Shown: positions 28,871 to 38,431, counted from the first letter of the stretch. The stretch: 64,000 nucleotides of DNA from UBA1422 sp963676385 (GCA_963676385.2 CAXXMM010000014.1:580288-644287), one strand, 5' to 3'. Notes: generated by a model from the sequence alone, not told the origin. Numbers and translations: made by a program.

Positions 28871-30028
28871 CTATATGGTAACCATTGAGCCATATACCAT
28901 AAATACATATCCCAGTAAAACAAGAAACAGCACAGGTGTGGATCCTAATTTGCCTAGGCTCCATCCCTTGTTAAGGTTAACGTGGGCTTTTCTGTCAAGC
29001 CGATATGTCGGTATCACAAGAATCGCAATCAATACGCCAATCGCACCACCTGCCAGTCTCATAAAGTCCAGGAATCCAGCAAATCCAAACACTGCAATGA
29101 GAAATGATGGAAGTGTGGCAATCAGGCAAGCCATCCCGGAACTGATCTTCAGTCGGTCTATTATGATGTCTGCACACGCCAGCGCAGTGGCCCAGTAGGA
29201 AGTGACCATCGCCAGCAAAACAAAAAATGCGCCGGCTAGGCTTGCCCAGCTTCCTATGCCCTTTGCCCAACCAATAATTGCCACCTCGGTTACAGGATTT
29301 GATGCTGCCATGGTACATAAAGTAATTGAAATAATAATCAGCATATTTATTGCAATGCCCAAAATGACGGCTTTCGCCACTTTTTTCCCATCTCTCGACA
29401 GTCCAACAGCCGCCTGGGGCACAGAGAAATAAGCAGAAAAGCTAAACATAATCATTCCATACAGGGCCGCCGCTTTATTCCCTACAAAAGGTCCCCCCGG
29501 CAAAGGATTCAGATGAATCGTCAGTGTTGTAACAATTAATATTGTCATAATGATGATGATGCCGCCAACCGCAAACTTTTCGAAGATGCCCATAATTTTC
29601 AGCCCGAAGAAAATAACCCCTGCAGCAATGATGAAGAACAATGTTTCGGCAATCCAAATGGGCATTCCGGTGAGAGATTCAATTATCTCAGCGGCTCCAA
29701 TCACATAGGCTGCCAGGGTTGCAACCAACGTTACTGCCATTGCGCCAAAGAATATCCATATGCATACTTTCCCAATTGGACCTTTGAAAACATATTTTCC
29801 CAGTACTTCTATCAATTGAAAACTTTCTGTATTCCTGCAGAACACTTCTGCAATCATCAAATGAAGCAAGACACTTACCGCAAATGCCACTGCAAAGACA
29901 AGTGCAGTCGTTGCAATCCCATTTGTAGACGCCAGATATGGTACCGCCATGACGCCGCCCCCGATACCGCAGCCGGCCACAATGCTGGTTGCCTCGAAAA
30001 AAGTCAATTCTTTTTTTTGATTGGCCAT
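28871..30028 (-). CDS. HAAAP-family amino-acid permease (aromatic type)
   Basis: A 385-residue permease with 11 helices. The N-terminal FEATSIVAGCGIGGGVMAVPYLAS matches the hydroxy/aromatic amino-acid permease family (TyrP/Mtr/SdaC-like) first helix; YGMIMFSFSAYFSVPQAAVG is the conserved middle region. The start at ATG 30028 is set by AAAGGAGG. It is the second gene after the esterase, 31 bases away, and is cotranscribed from a sigma-54 promoter. Likely cargo is an aromatic or hydroxy amino acid. Confidence 0.85.
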   Translation of the reverse strand: MANQKKELTFFEATSIVAGCGIGGGVMAVPYLASTNGIATTALVFAVAFAVSVLLHLMIAEVFCRNTESFQLIEVLGKYVFKGPIGKVCIWIFFGAMAVTLVATLAAYVIGAAEIIESLTGMPIWIAETLFFIIAAGVIFFGLKIMGIFEKFAVGGIIIIMTILIVTTLTIHLNPLPGGPFVGNKAAALYGMIMFSFSAYFSVPQAAVGLSRDGKKVAKAVILGIAINMLIIISITLCTMAASNPVTEVAIIGWAKGIGSWASLAGAFFVLLAMVTSYWATALACADIIIDRLKISSGMACLIATLPSFLIAVFGFAGFLDFMRLAGGAIGVLIAILVIPTYRLDRKAHVNLNKGWSLGKLGSTPVLFLVLLGYVFMVYGSMVTI

Positions 30029-30059
30029 ATTGTCCTCCTTTGCATTCCTAATATACAAT

Positions 30060-31550
30060 TTATTCAAATATATTTCTTAAATTAAGTCGTTTTTCCTTTC
30101 CCGGATCTTCTTCCACATGCCATTTTTCGTGAATAATCATGGTTTGACGTTTTTCCGCATCATACTTGGGCCAAACCGGAATCCCACTGTGAGAAGGGTT
30201 CCCGGTCTTTGCAAAGGCAACCCAGGCATCCTGGGTCATATCCGCAAGACTTGTGGGGAGATGGTCCCCTGCAAAGGTAATCAAGTCCGGGTTTTCTTCA
30301 TTGTGGAATACAAATGGCAATTCGATTGCATGGCATGCGCCAAAGCCCTCAACTTTCGATGGCCATGCAAAGATGTACATCCAGGTATCTTCATAGTTGC
30401 ATTGATTTTCGGCCAGCTTAATGGATGGAATGCGAAACATCAAATCGCTAAACAGGGACAGATATCGATCTACCATGGGCACGTCCGGCTGCATTGCCAG
30501 ATACCCGTTGATTTCATTTTCATATTTCTCAATGTTGAGGGACAGCATATTACATTCATCTTCCAGAATATGTCCGGCTTGGCTTTCAATATCATCATAA
30601 TATAATTTCCAATAGCAAACTTCATCTGCTGTGGTGCCAATCATTAATTTGATATCTTTTGCGCAACCATTCTGAATACATTCGTACGGATTGAGTGGTA
30701 TCAATTCTCCATCTGCTACGGGAGCGAACATGATTTCACTTTTGTACCCATATTCAACCATCAAATTGATACAGGCATCTCTAATTTCATCTTGGCTCAA
30801 AAGAAGCAGTTCTTCTATGGTGTTTGCCCCCGCGTGTTTCAAAAAATCCTTTGCCTGTTCTCTGGATTTTTGAAGACTTTTGTGCATATTGAGGGTACCG
30901 CTTTCCACTATCGCCTTGTGAAACAGACCTTTTGCCCTGGGCATGGTCAACAGCAGCGATACGCTGATGCCACCGGCGGATTCTCCAAAAACGGTGACAT
31001 TATCCGGGTCTCCACCAAAGTAAGGGATATTCTCTTTAATCCATTCAAGTGCGCATATTTGGTCTATGATTCCCAGATTTTTACTGTCTTTATATTCCCT
31101 GCCGCCAATCTCTTCTAAATCCATAAATCCCAACACATTGCACCTGTAATCGATGGTCACGAAAACAATATCATGTCTTTTTACAAAATTGTCTCCATAA
31201 TACCAAGGGTCACTGGCTCCTGAACCAATATAGGATCCCCCATGAATGTAAACCATCACCGGTTTTTTCTCCGTACTAATATTTCTTGTCCAAATATTTA
31301 AGTTCAGACAATCTTCACCCTGCTCCCCCAAGGATGCCGGTGCCAGTTCATTGATTGGCTGCACACAACTCCGGCCAAAATCCAATGCTTCAAATACGTC
31401 GTCGCCGACTTCCGGCTTCATGGGTTCCTTCCAGCGGAGCTTACCAATGGGAGGCTTGGCATAGGGGATTCCCTTAAATGAAATCACTCCATTTTCATCT
31501 TCTACCCCCACATAAGACACATATTTTGTTTTCGCTTTTATCTTTCGCAT
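30060..31550 (-). CDS. type-B carboxylesterase
   Basis: A 496-residue alpha/beta hydrolase of the carboxylesterase/para-nitrobenzyl-esterase family. FKGIPYAKPPIGKLRW and EDCLNLNIW are near the start; the nucleophile is in VTVFGESAGGIS (Ser of GESAGG); TTADEV carries an acidic residue and FGACHAIELPF the probable catalytic His. Start at ATG 31550, preceded by GGGAGGG. It heads the operon with the HAAAP permease behind a sigma-54 promoter, which suggests that it releases an amino-acid ester or amide that the permease imports. No signal peptide, so it acts inside the cell. Confidence 0.87.
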   Translation of the reverse strand: MRKIKAKTKYVSYVGVEDENGVISFKGIPYAKPPIGKLRWKEPMKPEVGDDVFEALDFGRSCVQPINELAPASLGEQGEDCLNLNIWTRNISTEKKPVMVYIHGGSYIGSGASDPWYYGDNFVKRHDIVFVTIDYRCNVLGFMDLEEIGGREYKDSKNLGIIDQICALEWIKENIPYFGGDPDNVTVFGESAGGISVSLLLTMPRAKGLFHKAIVESGTLNMHKSLQKSREQAKDFLKHAGANTIEELLLLSQDEIRDACINLMVEYGYKSEIMFAPVADGELIPLNPYECIQNGCAKDIKLMIGTTADEVCYWKLYYDDIESQAGHILEDECNMLSLNIEKYENEINGYLAMQPDVPMVDRYLSLFSDLMFRIPSIKLAENQCNYEDTWMYIFAWPSKVEGFGACHAIELPFVFHNEENPDLITFAGDHLPTSLADMTQDAWVAFAKTGNPSHSGIPVWPKYDAEKRQTMIIHEKWHVEEDPGKEKRLNLRNIFE

Positions 31551-31627
31551 TTTTCCCTCCCTGTAAATTGAGCCATCTAAATTGGTTTTCATGAACCGTG
31601 TCGGTATTTATACCTATGTTACTTATA

Positions 31628-31646
31628 AGTGCAATTGTTATGCCAG
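31628..31646 (-). promoter_or_regulatory. sigma-54 (-24/-12) promoter of the esterase operon
   Basis: On the minus strand TGGCAT-AACAA-TTGCAC lies about 80-95 bases before the esterase ATG, with exactly ten bases between the GG of the -24 element and the GC of the -12 element. This matches TGGCAC-N5-TTGCW. The matching enhancer-binding protein is encoded just upstream. Confidence 0.85.
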
Positions 31647-31717
31647 ATGTAAATACTCTTTAATCCTACCATATTGGAACTGCTTTCGCACTTTTGATTC
31701 ATGTGGCGTCCCAAATA

Positions 31718-31757
31718 GTAAAAAAAGTTTTACGCTAAAGCGTAAAACTTTTTTTAC
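31718..31757 (-). terminator. 18-bp perfect inverted repeat, bidirectional terminator or UAS
   Basis: Perfect arms of 18 bases (31718-31735 and 31740-31757) around a four-base loop. Each outer arm is an A-run on one side and a T-run on the other, so it terminates in both directions. It lies 44 bases after the sigma-54 regulator gene and about 75 bases upstream of the sigma-54 promoter. It is most simply the regulator terminator, but its position also fits an enhancer site for the activator. Confidence 0.75.
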
Positions 31758-31800
31758 AACTCAAGATATATTGTGGAGAAGTTTCCTGACAATAGCCTTT

Positions 31801-33171
31801 TCATTTTATCGAATATTTTCCGGTTTTATATTTCAATAATTGCTTGGACATTCCCAATTTTCTTGCCGTTTCAGCCAACTTATGGTTGTTGCTGTTTAAT
31901 TCACTGACAATCAGCAGTTTTTCATAGTCCTCAATGGCTTGCTTAAGAGAAAAGGCATTCCTGTCTTGGACTTCAGGTAATACACCACAATGAAAACTGC
32001 TGATTCGTGCAGGGATATCTTTGACTTGAATCTCTGTGGAAGAAACATTATTGTAGGCAGTTTCAATGGCATTCTTTAATTCTCTAATATTTCCCGGCCA
32101 GTCATATTTGTAAAAGCAATCCAAAACTTGGGGATGAACACTATTAATATGAATATCCATTTTGTTGTTATATAGATTGATGAAAAAATCGGTCAGGCAC
32201 GGGATATCTTCTTTTCTTTCCGCAAGTGCCGGCATATTCATTTCGACAACCCCCAACCGATAAAACAAATCCTTCCTTAACCGTTTCTCAAAAATCATGT
32301 CTTCAGGAGATTCGTTGGTCGCCGATATAATCCGTAAATCCAGTTCTATATTTTTGTTGCCGCCGATTCTTCGGATGGTTTTATCTTCAATGGCTTTTAA
32401 TAACTTTCCCTGCAAACTGATATCCAACGAATTGATTTCATCCAGGAACAACGTTCCTCCACTGGCCTGTTCAAAAAAACCCTGGGTATCATTTGACCCG
32501 GTGAAGCTCCCTTTTACCGTTCCAAACAAAATGCTTTCCAGCAATGTGGCCGGTATCGCTCCACAGTTCAGTGAAACAAAGGGGGCTTTGTACCTTTTGC
32601 TCATATTGTGGATGGCCTGGGCGACAACTTCCTTGCCCGTGCCTGTCTTACCATAAATCAATACAGAGGAATCCGTCTTGGCCACTCTGGATATTTTGTT
32701 TTTTATTTCAAGCATTTTGAGGTTGACGGTAATAATATCGTCGATGGTATAGATTGTATTGTTCTTTCTGTATATTTTATGATTGGTGTAATGATCCAAT
32801 ACATTGGTACTTTCTTTGTTGTAGATGAATTTAGAAAATTCGATGACACCAACGATTTTGTCATTTTCCATGATTGGGTAGGTGGAGTTAATTGAAGTAA
32901 CTGGGTTCCCGGTTATGGTGACGATATGCTGCCTGTTATTACAGATTGGAACCCCTGTTTTCAGAACATCCATAATGGTGCTTGTTTCATTTTCAATGTT
33001 TTTCAACAAGGAAGAAATATTATATCCAATGTATTTTTCCGGACGCAAACCGGTTTCCATAATCCCACTAAAATCCGCGCTATCACAAAATATGATGGTT
33101 CCTTTTTCATCGACAACCAGTATATTCTCAAAATAATCTAATTCTTGTGGCTGATCAAGTTTCATATGCAT
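31801..33171 (-). CDS. sigma-54-dependent transcriptional activator with PAS domain
   Basis: A 456-residue enhancer-binding protein: an N-terminal PAS-like sensor (about 10-125: FENILVVDEKGTIIFCDSADFSGIM), an AAA+ domain (about 150-385) and a C-terminal Fis-type helix-turn-helix (KLAETARKLGMSKQLLKYKTGKY). Walker A is GKTGTGKE and Walker B GTLFLDE. The sigma-54 contact loop reads GSFTGS rather than the usual GAFTGA. The open frame begins at a TTG at 33237 without a good ribosome site; I prefer ATG 33171. It surely controls the adjacent sigma-54 promoter. Confidence 0.88.
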   Translation of the reverse strand: MHMKLDQPQELDYFENILVVDEKGTIIFCDSADFSGIMETGLRPEKYIGYNISSLLKNIENETSTIMDVLKTGVPICNNRQHIVTITGNPVTSINSTYPIMENDKIVGVIEFSKFIYNKESTNVLDHYTNHKIYRKNNTIYTIDDIITVNLKMLEIKNKISRVAKTDSSVLIYGKTGTGKEVVAQAIHNMSKRYKAPFVSLNCGAIPATLLESILFGTVKGSFTGSNDTQGFFEQASGGTLFLDEINSLDISLQGKLLKAIEDKTIRRIGGNKNIELDLRIISATNESPEDMIFEKRLRKDLFYRLGVVEMNMPALAERKEDIPCLTDFFINLYNNKMDIHINSVHPQVLDCFYKYDWPGNIRELKNAIETAYNNVSSTEIQVKDIPARISSFHCGVLPEVQDRNAFSLKQAIEDYEKLLIVSELNSNNHKLAETARKLGMSKQLLKYKTGKYSIK

Positions 33172-33280
33172 ATTTGCCCACGTACCTACTCCGGTTATGT
33201 TGCAAAGATTCTTTTTCGTTCCTCGCAACCATTTCAACTGTTATTATTGTACCACTATCCCACCGGGGAGGAAAGAAAAA

Positions 33281-33304
33281 AGCCGCCCACCAGGCGGCTT
33301 TTAT
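33281..33304 (-). terminator. terminator of the M20 peptidase gene
   Basis: 7-bp GC-rich stem (arms 33281-33287 and 33293-33299) around a five-base loop; A/T runs on both sides make it work on either strand. It lies three bases after the peptidase stop, between that gene and the sigma-54 regulator. Confidence 0.9.
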
Positions 33305-33306
33305 TA

Positions 33307-34530
33307 TCATAGGTAATCTAACACAATATTAATATATAGATTAGCACATGAAATCAAATCCTCAATTTCAAATCTCTCATTATACCCATGGGCACCATCC
33401 CATTTTGGGCCTTGCCAAACAACAGGCATCAGACGACCAAATGCCACAGCATCACCGGGAGCACATACACCGCAGGCTTTTGCCTCTTGGCCGTAGGTTT
33501 TTTGAAATGCCCTTGTGCCTATTGCAAAGATTTCATCTGTTTTCTCCACATAAATGGGCGGACTTTGAATCATATCGATTTCTAATGCAACCTCAAAGTC
33601 ATTATCTTCCTGTTTCACCTCTTCTGCTAATTGATTCAACTCTTTCATGATTTGCTCCGGCGTTTGTCCCGGAAGAAACCTGATATCAAAAGTTGCTCTA
33701 CAAATGTCAGGTACTGTATTCTGCTTTTCTCCACCTTCAATGATATTCATTTCGACAATGGGTTTTTCAGAATACATTCCATCTTCATATCCTGTATGAG
33801 GTTTTGCTTCATATGTCATCCAACCATCAACGTCCAATACCCGATTTGCGAACTTTAGCATTTTGTGTATCCCATTGATTGGCGCTACAGGTTTTTCTCC
33901 TTCTACAGAATTAAATACCGCGGTGTGCCCCATCAAGCCTTTCGTCGCTGCTTTCACCCAGAGAATACCACGGGAACTTACAGTAATTTTTCCAGATGTG
34001 GCCTCTGGTATAAAACACAAATCTGCATCAAAAAGCTCTGGTTTGTTTTCTATTACCCACACGGAACCGTTTACGCTGCCGGTCTCGTGTCCGGTCACAA
34101 TAGATACTTTTAGGTCGCCATTTATTTCAATCTTATTATCTACAAAATATTTTATGACGCCCAGGAGCATGGCAATCTGCCCCTTCATGTCGCAAGCACC
34201 TCTCCCATAGACGTATCCGTCTTTTTCTTCTCCCGCAAAAGGATCAAGTTTCCATTTTTTTCGATCGCCGATGGGAACAGTATCAAGATGAGCGTTGAGC
34301 ATCAGGATTTTTCCTTTTTCCTTTGTACCCTTTAAAAGGCCGACAATATTCGGGAAGTTCTCTTTCCCGTCAATTGTTACCTGCAAACCCAACGCCTCCA
34401 TCAGTTCTTTTATATAGTGAATCCCCGGCCAATAATTGTTTACTTTATTGGGATCGTTCACTGTATCAATTTGAATTAATTTTTTTGCTACCTCTATTAT
34501 GTATTTTTGATCTATATCGTATCTGTTCAT
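33307..34530 (-). CDS. M20-family metallopeptidase (ArgE/DapE/ACY1-like)
   Basis: A 407-residue zinc hydrolase of the M20 family. Probable metal ligands are H81 (LNAHLDTVP), D114 (RGACDMKGQIA), a Glu in FIPEATSG, and His in GAHGYNE; D83 is the usual activator. The segment that is normally xDEExGS reads GHETGS at 147-152. The Glu for metal bridging may be E149, and the catalytic Glu position may be a His. It pairs with the APC permease 37 bases upstream, suggesting uptake then cleavage of an N-acyl amino acid or dipeptide. Confidence 0.85.
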   Translation of the reverse strand: MNRYDIDQKYIIEVAKKLIQIDTVNDPNKVNNYWPGIHYIKELMEALGLQVTIDGKENFPNIVGLLKGTKEKGKILMLNAHLDTVPIGDRKKWKLDPFAGEEKDGYVYGRGACDMKGQIAMLLGVIKYFVDNKIEINGDLKVSIVTGHETGSVNGSVWVIENKPELFDADLCFIPEATSGKITVSSRGILWVKAATKGLMGHTAVFNSVEGEKPVAPINGIHKMLKFANRVLDVDGWMTYEAKPHTGYEDGMYSEKPIVEMNIIEGGEKQNTVPDICRATFDIRFLPGQTPEQIMKELNQLAEEVKQEDNDFEVALEIDMIQSPPIYVEKTDEIFAIGTRAFQKTYGQEAKACGVCAPGDAVAFGRLMPVVWQGPKWDGAHGYNERFEIEDLISCANLYINIVLDYL

Positions 34531-34566
34531 TTCAAAACCAAAACTCTCTCAAACAATAGATTCTCA

Positions 34567-35967
34567 TTACATGTCTTGTAATGTTGGAGGCTTTTTTCTA
34601 AAGAAATTGGTCGATACCAGAAGGTAAATAAACCCTATCACTAACCAAATACTACCTACGATTTTTGAATGGATATCAAGGTTCCACCAAATCACAGCGC
34701 AAGTTATCGCACCACATAAAGGCAATATCAAATATGTGAAAACAGCTTTCCCTCCTCGCTCTTTTTGCCTGCCCCAATAATGAGCAATAACCGAAACATT
34801 TACAAGTACAAATCCCAGCAATGCCCCAAAGTTGATTAATGTACAAGCAAGGGTAAGATCCATACCAAATGCTATAAATCCAATTGCCCCAAGTAAAAGA
34901 ATATTAAATGTAGGTACCTTGGTCTTCGGATTGACATATCCAAAGAATTTTTTGGGGAGAACGCCATCCCGTCCCATTCCGTAGATTATTCTTGCTGCAG
35001 CCGCCTGACCTACAACTGCATTTCCTGTTCCTGAAACAATGCTTATCAACGAGAATGCTACGGCGAAAACCTGTCCACATGCGTATGCAAAATACTCCAT
35101 TGCGCCTGCGTCCGGTGTCTTCATATCTTTCCATGCATCCGGCCAACCATTCATCATAATGTAGGTATAGACAATAAAATATACGCCTGCCGCAATGGCT
35201 ATAATTATAATTCCTTTCCCGACTGTTTTGACCGGGTTCTTCGTTTCTTCTGTCAGGGTAGTTACCGCGTCAAACCCAAGGAAGGAAAGTGCTAATACCG
35301 AAGCACATGCAAATATCGTAGAGAATCCACCAATGTTTGCATATTCAGTAGGATTGAAGATTGCCTTGGAATTAATCAACGTACCACTTCCACCACCGTG
35401 AACAATGAAATTGATAGATACGATTGCCACCGCAACAACAAAGATTACTTGCACGATAACAACAATATTATCCGCCCATGCAGTAACCTTAACACCAATC
35501 AGATTGATTACTGTGGTTACTACTATAAACAATATAGTCCATAACCATGCAGGGATTCCCGGTACCACAGCGACAAGATACAAGGGGCATACAATGTAAA
35601 CGATCAAAGGAAGCAAAATATAATCCAAGAGTATTGCCCAGCCGGATAAGAAGCCAACATGTGGGTGAATTGATCGTGATACATAAGTATAAACTGATCC
35701 TGCCATTGGATATGCTTTCACCATTTGCCGATAACTCAACGCAGTAAATGTCATCACAATCGTTGCTACAATATAGGCTAGCGGCAACATACCATGTGAC
35801 TGTACAGTAACAATACCATACGTGGTAAAAACCGTCATTGGTGCCACATATGCCAATCCAAAAATGACTACTTGCGGTAATCCTAAAACTCTATTCAGCT
35901 CTTGCTTGTATCCAAGGCTTTCCAGTGTTTCATTTCCGGTCCCGGCTGATTGATTTTGGTTTCCCAT
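34567..35967 (-). CDS. APC-family amino-acid permease
   Basis: A 466-residue permease with 12 helices: VIFGLAYVAPMTVFTTYGIV in the first helix region, and FLGFDAVTTLTEETKNPVKTVGKGI, the conserved APC segment on the cytoplasmic side of helix 6. Start at ATG 35967, preceded by AGGAG; a GTG three codons earlier is less likely. It is upstream of the M20 peptidase in one unit. A short GAGTTTCA/TGAAACTC inverted repeat sits about 35-80 bases before the start. Confidence 0.88.
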   Translation of the reverse strand: MGNQNQSAGTGNETLESLGYKQELNRVLGLPQVVIFGLAYVAPMTVFTTYGIVTVQSHGMLPLAYIVATIVMTFTALSYRQMVKAYPMAGSVYTYVSRSIHPHVGFLSGWAILLDYILLPLIVYIVCPLYLVAVVPGIPAWLWTILFIVVTTVINLIGVKVTAWADNIVVIVQVIFVVAVAIVSINFIVHGGGSGTLINSKAIFNPTEYANIGGFSTIFACASVLALSFLGFDAVTTLTEETKNPVKTVGKGIIIIAIAAGVYFIVYTYIMMNGWPDAWKDMKTPDAGAMEYFAYACGQVFAVAFSLISIVSGTGNAVVGQAAAARIIYGMGRDGVLPKKFFGYVNPKTKVPTFNILLLGAIGFIAFGMDLTLACTLINFGALLGFVLVNVSVIAHYWGRQKERGGKAVFTYLILPLCGAITCAVIWWNLDIHSKIVGSIWLVIGFIYLLVSTNFFRKKPPTLQDM

Positions 35968-36001
35968 AATATCCACTCCTTTCGTGGAATTAGTTACTAA
36001 C

Positions 36002-36045
36002 GAGTTTCAAATATTTCACTATTATAGGTACTAATGAAACTCTTC
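36002..36045. promoter_or_regulatory. inverted repeat upstream of APC permease, possible operator
   Basis: Arms GAGTTTCA and TGAAACTC (8 bp, about 28 bases apart) flank a TATAAT-like -10 on the minus strand, about 35-78 bases before the permease start codon. Spacing is suitable for a repressor that blocks the promoter. No protein can be assigned. Confidence 0.35.
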
Positions 36046-36057
36046 TTATTCCCTACG

Positions 36058-36085
36058 TATAAAAAATAGCCCCTGCCCGTGGGGC
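36058..36085 (-). terminator. terminator of the 36143 methyltransferase gene
   Basis: Minus strand: GCCCC and GGGGC arms (36081-36085 and 36069-36073) around a seven-base loop, followed by TATTTTTTA. The preceding minus-strand gene ends at 36143. Confidence 0.7.
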
Positions 36086-36142
36086 AGAGTCAATATGTTT
36101 TTTTGTTCTGTTTTAAAAAAATCAACATTTATAGTAAAAAAA

Positions 36143-36877
36143 CTAATCGACGATGTACAAATATCGGCTGGCCAAATTCTTGTCATAAAGTTCGATGCCC
36201 ATGGTATCTTCCCGAAGTTTTTGCTCATAAAGGTCGCCATTCCCCTCATCCTCAAATGCCCTTTTGTATTTTTTCAATGTTCTTAAAGAATTTTCATATA
36301 AGATCCGTTCGTTTTGGCTATAATCAACAGTATTAAACGGTATCCCGTTTTTTGTAAGAATCTCGGCAATTTTTGTATTGTGACTTTGCAAGATGCTTCT
36401 ATCCCCTGTGGCTTCATCAAATATGTATTGGGAATAAAACAAATACATTTTATTGTTTTCGATGCTTTTTAATTGTTGCACTAATTTGTCCAAATTGTTG
36501 CTGAAATAAAGGCTGTCAACAGAGAGGGTGATACTAGGCTTGATGCCGTAATGGGAAAATCGGTCAATGTCACCGTTGATATATTTTATTCTTCTGCTGT
36601 TTTCTCTTAAAATACCATCTTCTATTTGGTCAATTCCAATTCCCTGGCAACCATACTTTGTTACTAACAGGTTTAGAATACTTCCTGATCCGCAACCTAA
36701 ATCCACAATTGTATCTTCTGCCGATATGGGAATGGAACCCATAATAAAATCAATTTGCTGTTTATCCATCATGTTGAAAAGATACAGCCGATAACCATAT
36801 ACCTCTTCACAAAAGTCCAGGTAGACGTTGCTTTTCGTCAAGCGATTAATTTTGTTACTAAATTCATCTTTTATCAT
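36143..36877 (-). CDS. class I SAM-dependent methyltransferase
   Basis: A 244-residue protein with the SAM motif TIVDLGCGSGSILNLLVTKYG followed by GIGIDQIEDGIL and INGDIDRF. Late YENSLRTLKKYKRAFEDEG is a typical lid region. The substrate is unknown. Start at ATG 36877 (MIKDEFSNK) as the most family-like; the open frame goes 19 codons further upstream. It lies between the APC permease and a DUF5050 lipoprotein with no operon partner. Confidence 0.82.
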   Translation of the reverse strand: MIKDEFSNKINRLTKSNVYLDFCEEVYGYRLYLFNMMDKQQIDFIMGSIPISAEDTIVDLGCGSGSILNLLVTKYGCQGIGIDQIEDGILRENSRRIKYINGDIDRFSHYGIKPSITLSVDSLYFSNNLDKLVQQLKSIENNKMYLFYSQYIFDEATGDRSILQSHNTKIAEILTKNGIPFNTVDYSQNERILYENSLRTLKKYKRAFEDEGNGDLYEQKLREDTMGIELYDKNLASRYLYIVD

Positions 36878-36965
36878 AATTTTATTTATTTTCCTTAAAT
36901 TCAAACATGTGAGCAGCCATGCTTGTATCAACATTCCCTAAACCTCGGGTTTCGACGCACGTCTG

Positions 36966-38030
36966 TCAGTCTATATCGATCACTGTGCCATCATTTTTGA
37001 TGAATACTCTTTTTTCAAAAGCGGACAGAAGAATACCATCATGGTATATTAATATGGAATTTACATACTTAACATCACCTTGTTCTCCATTTTCAAATTG
37101 GTAGACTAGTTGCTTTCTTCCCTTTTCCATAACATTGATTTTATACACTTTATTTTTTTCAGCATAATATAGCCAATTACCCACTTTATTCATAGGTGTG
37201 TCTATCCTATTAGGTTCCGGTACTGCAGTCAGAAGAGTTTCCTCACCATCTATTTTCCCTTTTATTATCAATGTCTTTTCCCCGTCTGAACGCGTTAAAA
37301 AAACTTGATTATCTTCTATCACACAATACGCTGCTGCATCTAAAGTGACTTTTGTATCTGCAACGAAGATTGCTTGTCGGTCCTTACCGTTAGGTCTTAC
37401 CCTATACAATGCATAGTCATCATTTGACGTTTTTTCATAATAGACCCAACCGTCGTCAATCCCACACAAGCTCTGATTTTCACCTGGCAGTGTTCTCTCA
37501 TGTTTTCCGTCGAAGCTAGTCACATAAATCTTTGGATTCTCAGCCAGTTCTTCAGAATTAATGCTTTTTTCATAGCTCTCATAATAGATTTCTTTCTTGG
37601 TCAGGATATAAGACGCAACGTAATTTGCCAGCATGGTTTTTTCACTTCCGTCTTTTTTTATTTTGTATAAGTTGGACTGGGAATCATTCTCTTCCAAAAT
37701 AAAATAAATCCAACCACCTAAAACGGATATATCACTGGGGCAACCTTCATCTCCTTCAAAATTATAAATTGCGACTTCCTTTTCAGGTGCATGAATGGAA
37801 AATTTCACGATTCGATCGAATCTTGTGGCATAAACCCAATCACCGTCTTTAAAGAAAAAGGTAACGGCTTCATCACCTTGCTTTTGTTGATTGATTTGAT
37901 TCCCATAGGTCTGTATTGGTGTAATATCCATTTCCACCTTAAGTTCAAGCTTTGGTTCTATATCCTTGGTGCAGGCACTTAATAATAATACCAACACAAT
38001 TAACAATATTAGAATTCCATATTTTCTCAT
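36966..38030 (-). CDS. DUF5050 beta-propeller lipoprotein
   Basis: A 354-residue exported lipoprotein: hydrophobic N-terminus then lipobox LLLSAC at about residues 15-20, so the mature N-terminal Cys would be lipid-anchored outside the membrane. The rest has repeated blades of the DUF5050 type: GDWVYATRFD, GGWIYFILEE, DGWVYYEKTS, GNWLYYAEK. Start at ATG 38030 after GAGGGG. It is paralogous to the truncated gene at 49543-50514 and related in plan to the candidate immunity gene at 53548-54630. A role in sensing or display is inferred; none is known. Confidence 0.82.
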   Translation of the reverse strand: MRKYGILILLIVLVLLLSACTKDIEPKLELKVEMDITPIQTYGNQINQQKQGDEAVTFFFKDGDWVYATRFDRIVKFSIHAPEKEVAIYNFEGDEGCPSDISVLGGWIYFILEENDSQSNLYKIKKDGSEKTMLANYVASYILTKKEIYYESYEKSINSEELAENPKIYVTSFDGKHERTLPGENQSLCGIDDGWVYYEKTSNDDYALYRVRPNGKDRQAIFVADTKVTLDAAAYCVIEDNQVFLTRSDGEKTLIIKGKIDGEETLLTAVPEPNRIDTPMNKVGNWLYYAEKNKVYKINVMEKGRKQLVYQFENGEQGDVKYVNSILIYHDGILLSAFEKRVFIKNDGTVIDID

Positions 38031-38431
38031 ACCCATTCCCCTCGTGGCTTTCAACCCGTGCTTCATGTTTTGACAGCAAATATAAACATTAAAGCTTTCT
38101 CAGAATCTTCTCTGGCATCCCACTATGTATGGCCTTACCCCAGTGCCCTGCTGGGTCGGAATAATGAATGGGATTATGTTACCTCCAAAATAAAAGAGCA
38201 CAAAAAATGCTCTTTTATTTCAAATCATAAATTCAAATCTAATTCCAATGTTCATAGAATCCCCTCCAACTCTATACAGTTATCAGTATAGATGTTGGGG
38301 ACGTGGGGTGCAAGTCTTTTCACGCAACGGCCCGAAACAATAGAAAAAGTATCTTCGGACCTATCGCCCGAAGATACTTTTTTATTTGGATGCCTCTTTT
38401 TTTAATGCCTGGAATAAGGTTTCGTTCAATT
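38031..38431. other. 400-base region without a gene
   Basis: Contains two inverted repeats and nothing that reads as a coding frame. 38186-38222 is a hairpin with arms AAATAAAAGAGCA and TGCTCTTTTATTT (loop of seven A-rich bases), probably a terminator for either strand. 38345-38384 is a second, stronger one (listed separately). The rest shows no recognisable riboswitch or RNA. Confidence 0.5.
38345..38384 (-). terminator. terminator of the 38432 permease gene
   Basis: Arms AAGTATCTTCGG and CCGAAGATACTT (12 bp) around a short loop, with a T-run on the outer side on both strands. It is about 50 bases after the permease stop. Confidence 0.9.

Noticed and set aside
38285..38340. GC-rich stretch upstream of the permease terminator, possible riboswitch
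   Set aside because: Does not show the conserved core of any class that I can name.
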